Shown one piece after another: positions 60,944 through 64,000 of a stretch of DNA of 64,000 nt. The notes under the pieces are model-generated. The model did not search any database. It was not told the origin of the DNA and was given only the letters and a program-made list of their open reading frames with translations. Made by a program: the position numbers and the translations under genes. Position 1 is the first letter of the stretch. Each line of letters starts with the position of its first letter. The stretch comes from Sipunculus nudus (lineage: Eukaryota > Annelida > Sipuncula > Golfingiida > Sipunculidae), in the NCBI GenBank assembly GCA_026874595.1, contig CM049313.1, forward strand, positions 10,475,508-10,539,507, written 5' to 3'.

Positions 60944-62623
60944 GCCACACCATCGCATAAGCTCACAGGTTCGCTAAAAAGGTCAATGCAGGTGGCGCCA
61001 CCAATACCTGAATTTCATATATGACTCATGTGACCAATACTGGCATAAAATTTGGTGATGATAGCTCTGGCAGTTTCTGAGATTGTCATTTTAGTATGCT
61101 TTTTTGGACAGATGACTAGGTTCAACTTCCTGTAATTTGGCCAAAATTCACAGAATTTGAACCATTTGAACAAACTTGAGAGAGATGGTATAAAAGATTA
61201 TTTCTGTGAAATATTGAACAAATTGGCTTGACTGTTTCAGAGGAGAAGATTAAAAGGTTTTTTAGCTTTTTCTCTATAAAATCTATGAAAATGCAGATTT
61301 TTTTTAGATGGCTAATTTTTTGCATTAAATTTCATGATGCTAGCTTCAGTCGTTTTTGAAAAAGTATGGGTTAACGTACACCTATGATTGTAAACATTGC
61401 CTTGCATGAGGAAATTTAAAATCATAAATCTACATTCTTTAAAAGTTTTTAAAAAACATTCTTGTCAATATTAACCATAGATAACCTGAAATCTAAATGT
61501 CTGGAGGCATGATGTAATGGATGCTGATAAACTGGTTCGAGGCTAGTTGTATCTGCTTCACACAGCTACCATAAATGGTAAAATTACTCAATTCAATCTT
61601 TATTATTCAGCAAGAATTTAATTCTTTGGAACCATAAAAGACAATTATTATAACAATTATTCAGGGGATTATTCTTGTAAAATATTAAACAAATTGGCCT
61701 CAGTGGCGTCAGCCAAAAAAACGTTTTGCAGGTTTATAACTCATATGGGAAAATAAAGCAAAATGGCTAAGTTAAGCTTCCAATAACTCAGCCAAAAATC
61801 ACTGAACCATAACCATTTGAACAAACTTGAATTATCAACATCTAAGGATAATTAATGTGTGAGATTTAAGAATTTGGCCCAGTGGTTTTTGAGAAGAAGA
61901 TCTTTGTAGCCACTGAGCTAAAATGGGCTGTTATGGCATATGACTAAATTCAGCTTCCCATAACTCAGCCAAAAGTCACTGAACTGAGACCATTTGAACA
62001 ATTTCAGAAAGCACTACCCTAGGATCATTTCTATGCGATATTAAACAATTTGGCCGTATGGTTTCAGAGAAGAAGTTTTTGTAGCCGTCAGTATGATACG
62101 GGCACTGATGACCCCTGTTCAAAAAAGGCCGATGCAGGTGGCGCCACCAATACCTGAATTTCAGACATGACTCAAGTGACCAACATTGGCATAAAATTTG
62201 GTGATGACAGCTCCAGCCGTTTCTGAGATTGTACTTTTAGTATGCTTTTTTGGACAGATGACTAAGTTCAACTAGCTGTAACTTGGCCAAAAATTACCGA
62301 ACTTAAACCATTCGAACAAACTTGAGAGAGATTGTTCCAGGGATCATTTCTGTGAAACATTGGACAATTTGGCTGAACATTTCGGAGAAGATTTTTAAAG
62401 CTTTTTTAGCTTTTTCTCTATAAAATCTAAGAAAATGCAGTTAGCCAAAAAAAAAAGCAAAATCCGATAGAGTTTTTTAGATGACTCATTTATTGCAGAA
62501 AATTTCTTAATGCTAACTCTTGCCGTTTTCAAGATAGTATGGGTTAACGTACAGACGACGGACAACGACGACGGCCGACGGACAACGCCACACCATCGCA
62601 TAAGCTCACAGGTTCGCTAAAAA
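60944..62623 (-). mobile_element. E-family segment bounded by identical 37 bp ends
   Basis: The same 37 bp, including CATCGCATAAGCTCACAGG and TTCGCTAAAAA, occur at 60944-60980 and 62587-62623. Between them are two ~400 bp related blocks (60985-61385 and 62130-62550), each opening with GCAGGTGGCGCCACCAATAC. A central part (61390-61580) is shared with the E element at 54060-54250. The left 37 bp may be the tail of a second E element lying head to tail. Confidence 0.6.
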
Positions 62624-63260
62624 AAATAAGGCAAATCCTGAGTTACAAGCACAGAACTCCAAAGTGGGAAATTTCTGTCCAGCGATATCAAAATGCAAAA
62701 TCACAAGTTGGTATTTAATGAATTCAAACTGAATTTACATTGAGACAACAAGATTTGACATTAATTATGAATTTGACATAAAAGCAATCCACAAATTACT
62801 TATTGATACATCAATGTATGTTTGACATTTGACTCAAAGTGGAATAATTTTTCATTCAGTGACCAGTGACCCCTGGATTTTAACATTAGGAATCTAGGTC
62901 AAACTATTGCAATTTGTGCAAAGCTGACTTTCAGGGTAGGGCGCAAAAATTTGAGCATATATAGGGCACAATGATATTATTTCAGTATACAAAAAAGAAT
63001 GATATTATACTGGTTTAAACTGAGATTTAAAAAAAATCCTCCCTCTATATTAAGTAAGATGTTTCTACATACAAGCGTTAATATTTGTGCTTGTGACTTT
63101 CAAAGGTATTCAAATAATTTCTTTTCTCATAGCTCACACGATACCGGTAGGTTACTATGTCAGAATTATGAAAATTCTTTTCCTGATAGACTGCCAAGTA
63201 GGAACAACATTATGTTACAGGTGCTCTATTATGTGACACGGACGTAACTCATGTTTTTGT
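62624..63260. other. No gene seen
   Basis: AT-rich; the plus-strand frame at 62999-63247 has no domain. Confidence 0.4.
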
Positions 63261-63770
63261 TGTTATGTTTAATCCGTACTGGTTGAACTCTCGATGTCAT
63301 GTGGGCCTTGAGCTTTAACGCTTGGTCGTGGGTCACGTGATGAGCCTGGTATGTGTGGAAATACACAGCGCTGTTCTTTCTAGAGAATTCCTGAAACATG
63401 TGTTGGGCAAGACCTTATTGACTGTATTATATAAGTGGAAAATTCCCAGCTTGAGGTGTGAAGGTATATAAAGGGCTGTTTTTTAGAAACAAGGGGGCAG
63501 ACAGCAGAGCAGTACCAGCGGACGCAGAAGTGTGTGTCAGATTCTAAGACCTTATCCGACGAATGCGGCAATTATACATTTTCAAGAACTTTCTCCTGGA
63601 TTTTATAAATTTAGCCTTCAGTTTATTTTCTGTGTTGTTGCAAGAACTTTCCACTGGACTGTCATTCTCCGAGATTTTACATTCCAAGGACTTATCTTGG
63701 TGACGGTGTTGGTATCGAGGTACTGTACCATTATCTTTCTGTGTGATCGTATTGACTTGTTGCTATAACA
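63261..63770 (+). mobile_element. Candidate solo LTR
   Basis: Begins TGTTATG and ends CTATAACA, giving the 6 bp inverted TGTTAT/ATAACA borders usual for LTRs. A GGTATATAAAGGG TATA box lies at about 63464-63476 with a purine-rich start region after it. No primer-binding site, coding region or second LTR is seen. A clear target-site duplication is lacking (TTTGT against CTGTG). It could instead be an ordinary promoter. Confidence 0.4.
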
Positions 63771-63787
63771 CTGTGTTACTGTATAAT

Positions 63788-64000
63788 TGTACTGATTGAT
63801 TGATTGATTGATTGATCTTTATTTCCCTTCACGTAGAAGGAGTTCAATACATGCTTGTAATAATGAACAATTAACAAAATACAGTTTTGTGAAAACAAAC
63901 GAAACATTAGCCAGATGCACGATGCATAAACATAATTAATTATACTGACAATACAAACTCATTATCCATATGGATCTAAAATTTCCCATCCCGCTGTCAC
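63788..64000 (-). mobile_element. 3' end of a LINE with (TGAT)n tail
   Basis: On the minus strand the sequence ends GAAGGGAAATAAAG followed by ATCAATCAATC repeats (63788-63817). This is typical of the 3' ends of CR1/L2-type LINEs, where short tandem repeats replace poly(A). AATAAA precedes the tail. The coding part lies beyond the right edge. Confidence 0.55.

Noticed and set aside
63261-63770. Full LTR retrotransposon or host gene promoter
   Set aside because: No primer-binding site, coding region or second LTR follows. A host promoter cannot be excluded but no exon is supported, so only a low-confidence solo LTR is kept.

Overview
The window is eukaryotic, and most likely from a marine bivalve. 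It has signal-peptide plus C1q-domain genes with GT-AG introns, a KDZ-type transposase gene, decayed non-LTR retrotransposons and many microsatellites. About a third of the sequence is non-autonomous Helitron/Helentron-like elements with internal tandem repeats, a style described for bivalves. There are no bacterial-type operons, and nearly all long open frames are accidents of tandem repeats. The assignment to bivalves is inference from gene and repeat content.

Layout. 1-2391: an L1-type LINE on the minus strand, with ORF2 endonuclease to the left of a decayed ORF1; its reverse transcriptase would lie off the left edge. 3600-5650: local direct repeats. 8813-10981: first C1q gene (three exons), interrupted by one in-frame TAG. 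14791-18454: a 3.7 kb Helentron-like element (H1) carrying a nested 1.3 kb element (I1). 18823-19157: two fold-back structures, one holding a tRNA-like sequence. 21193-22667: second C1q copy with the same exon plan but three frameshifts, bracketed by 450 bp direct repeats (19959-20410 and 23268-23720). 25860-26400 and 32480-32820: pieces of CR1/L2-like LINE. 27121-29421: element H2. 29900-31370: palindrome-bearing tandem array. 34000-35430: a ~355 bp satellite-like array. 41387-42207: element I2. 42679-45714, 46904-51140, 51176-54513 and 58029-60808: elements H3 to H6. Three exons of a minus-strand KDZ-like transposase gene (56369-56483, 55557-55774, 45924-46087) surround H4 and H5. 63261-63770: candidate solo LTR. 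63788-64000: 3' end of another LINE on the minus strand.

The most informative feature is the mobile-element set. Three families with unrelated sequence (H, I, E) share one end plan. Read on the minus strand, each has a short 5' terminal motif, its inverted copy near the 3' end, a small hairpin, then CTAG or CTTG followed by T. All nine plan-bearing copies (H1-H6, I1, I2 and the full-length E) point the same way. Two nested insertions (I1 in H1, E in H5) can be compared with uninterrupted copies elsewhere in the window, which fixes their ends. The internal tandem units of H1 and H4 carry repeated TGACCT half-sites spaced 0, 1 and 2 bases, matching the DR0/DR1/DR2 geometry of nuclear-receptor response elements. 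A different unit type carries a perfect 12 bp palindrome, GGTGGCGCCACC.

All protein-coding genes seen here are damaged or incomplete in this sequence. That may be real pseudogenisation, allelic variation or assembly error, and raw sequence alone cannot separate these.
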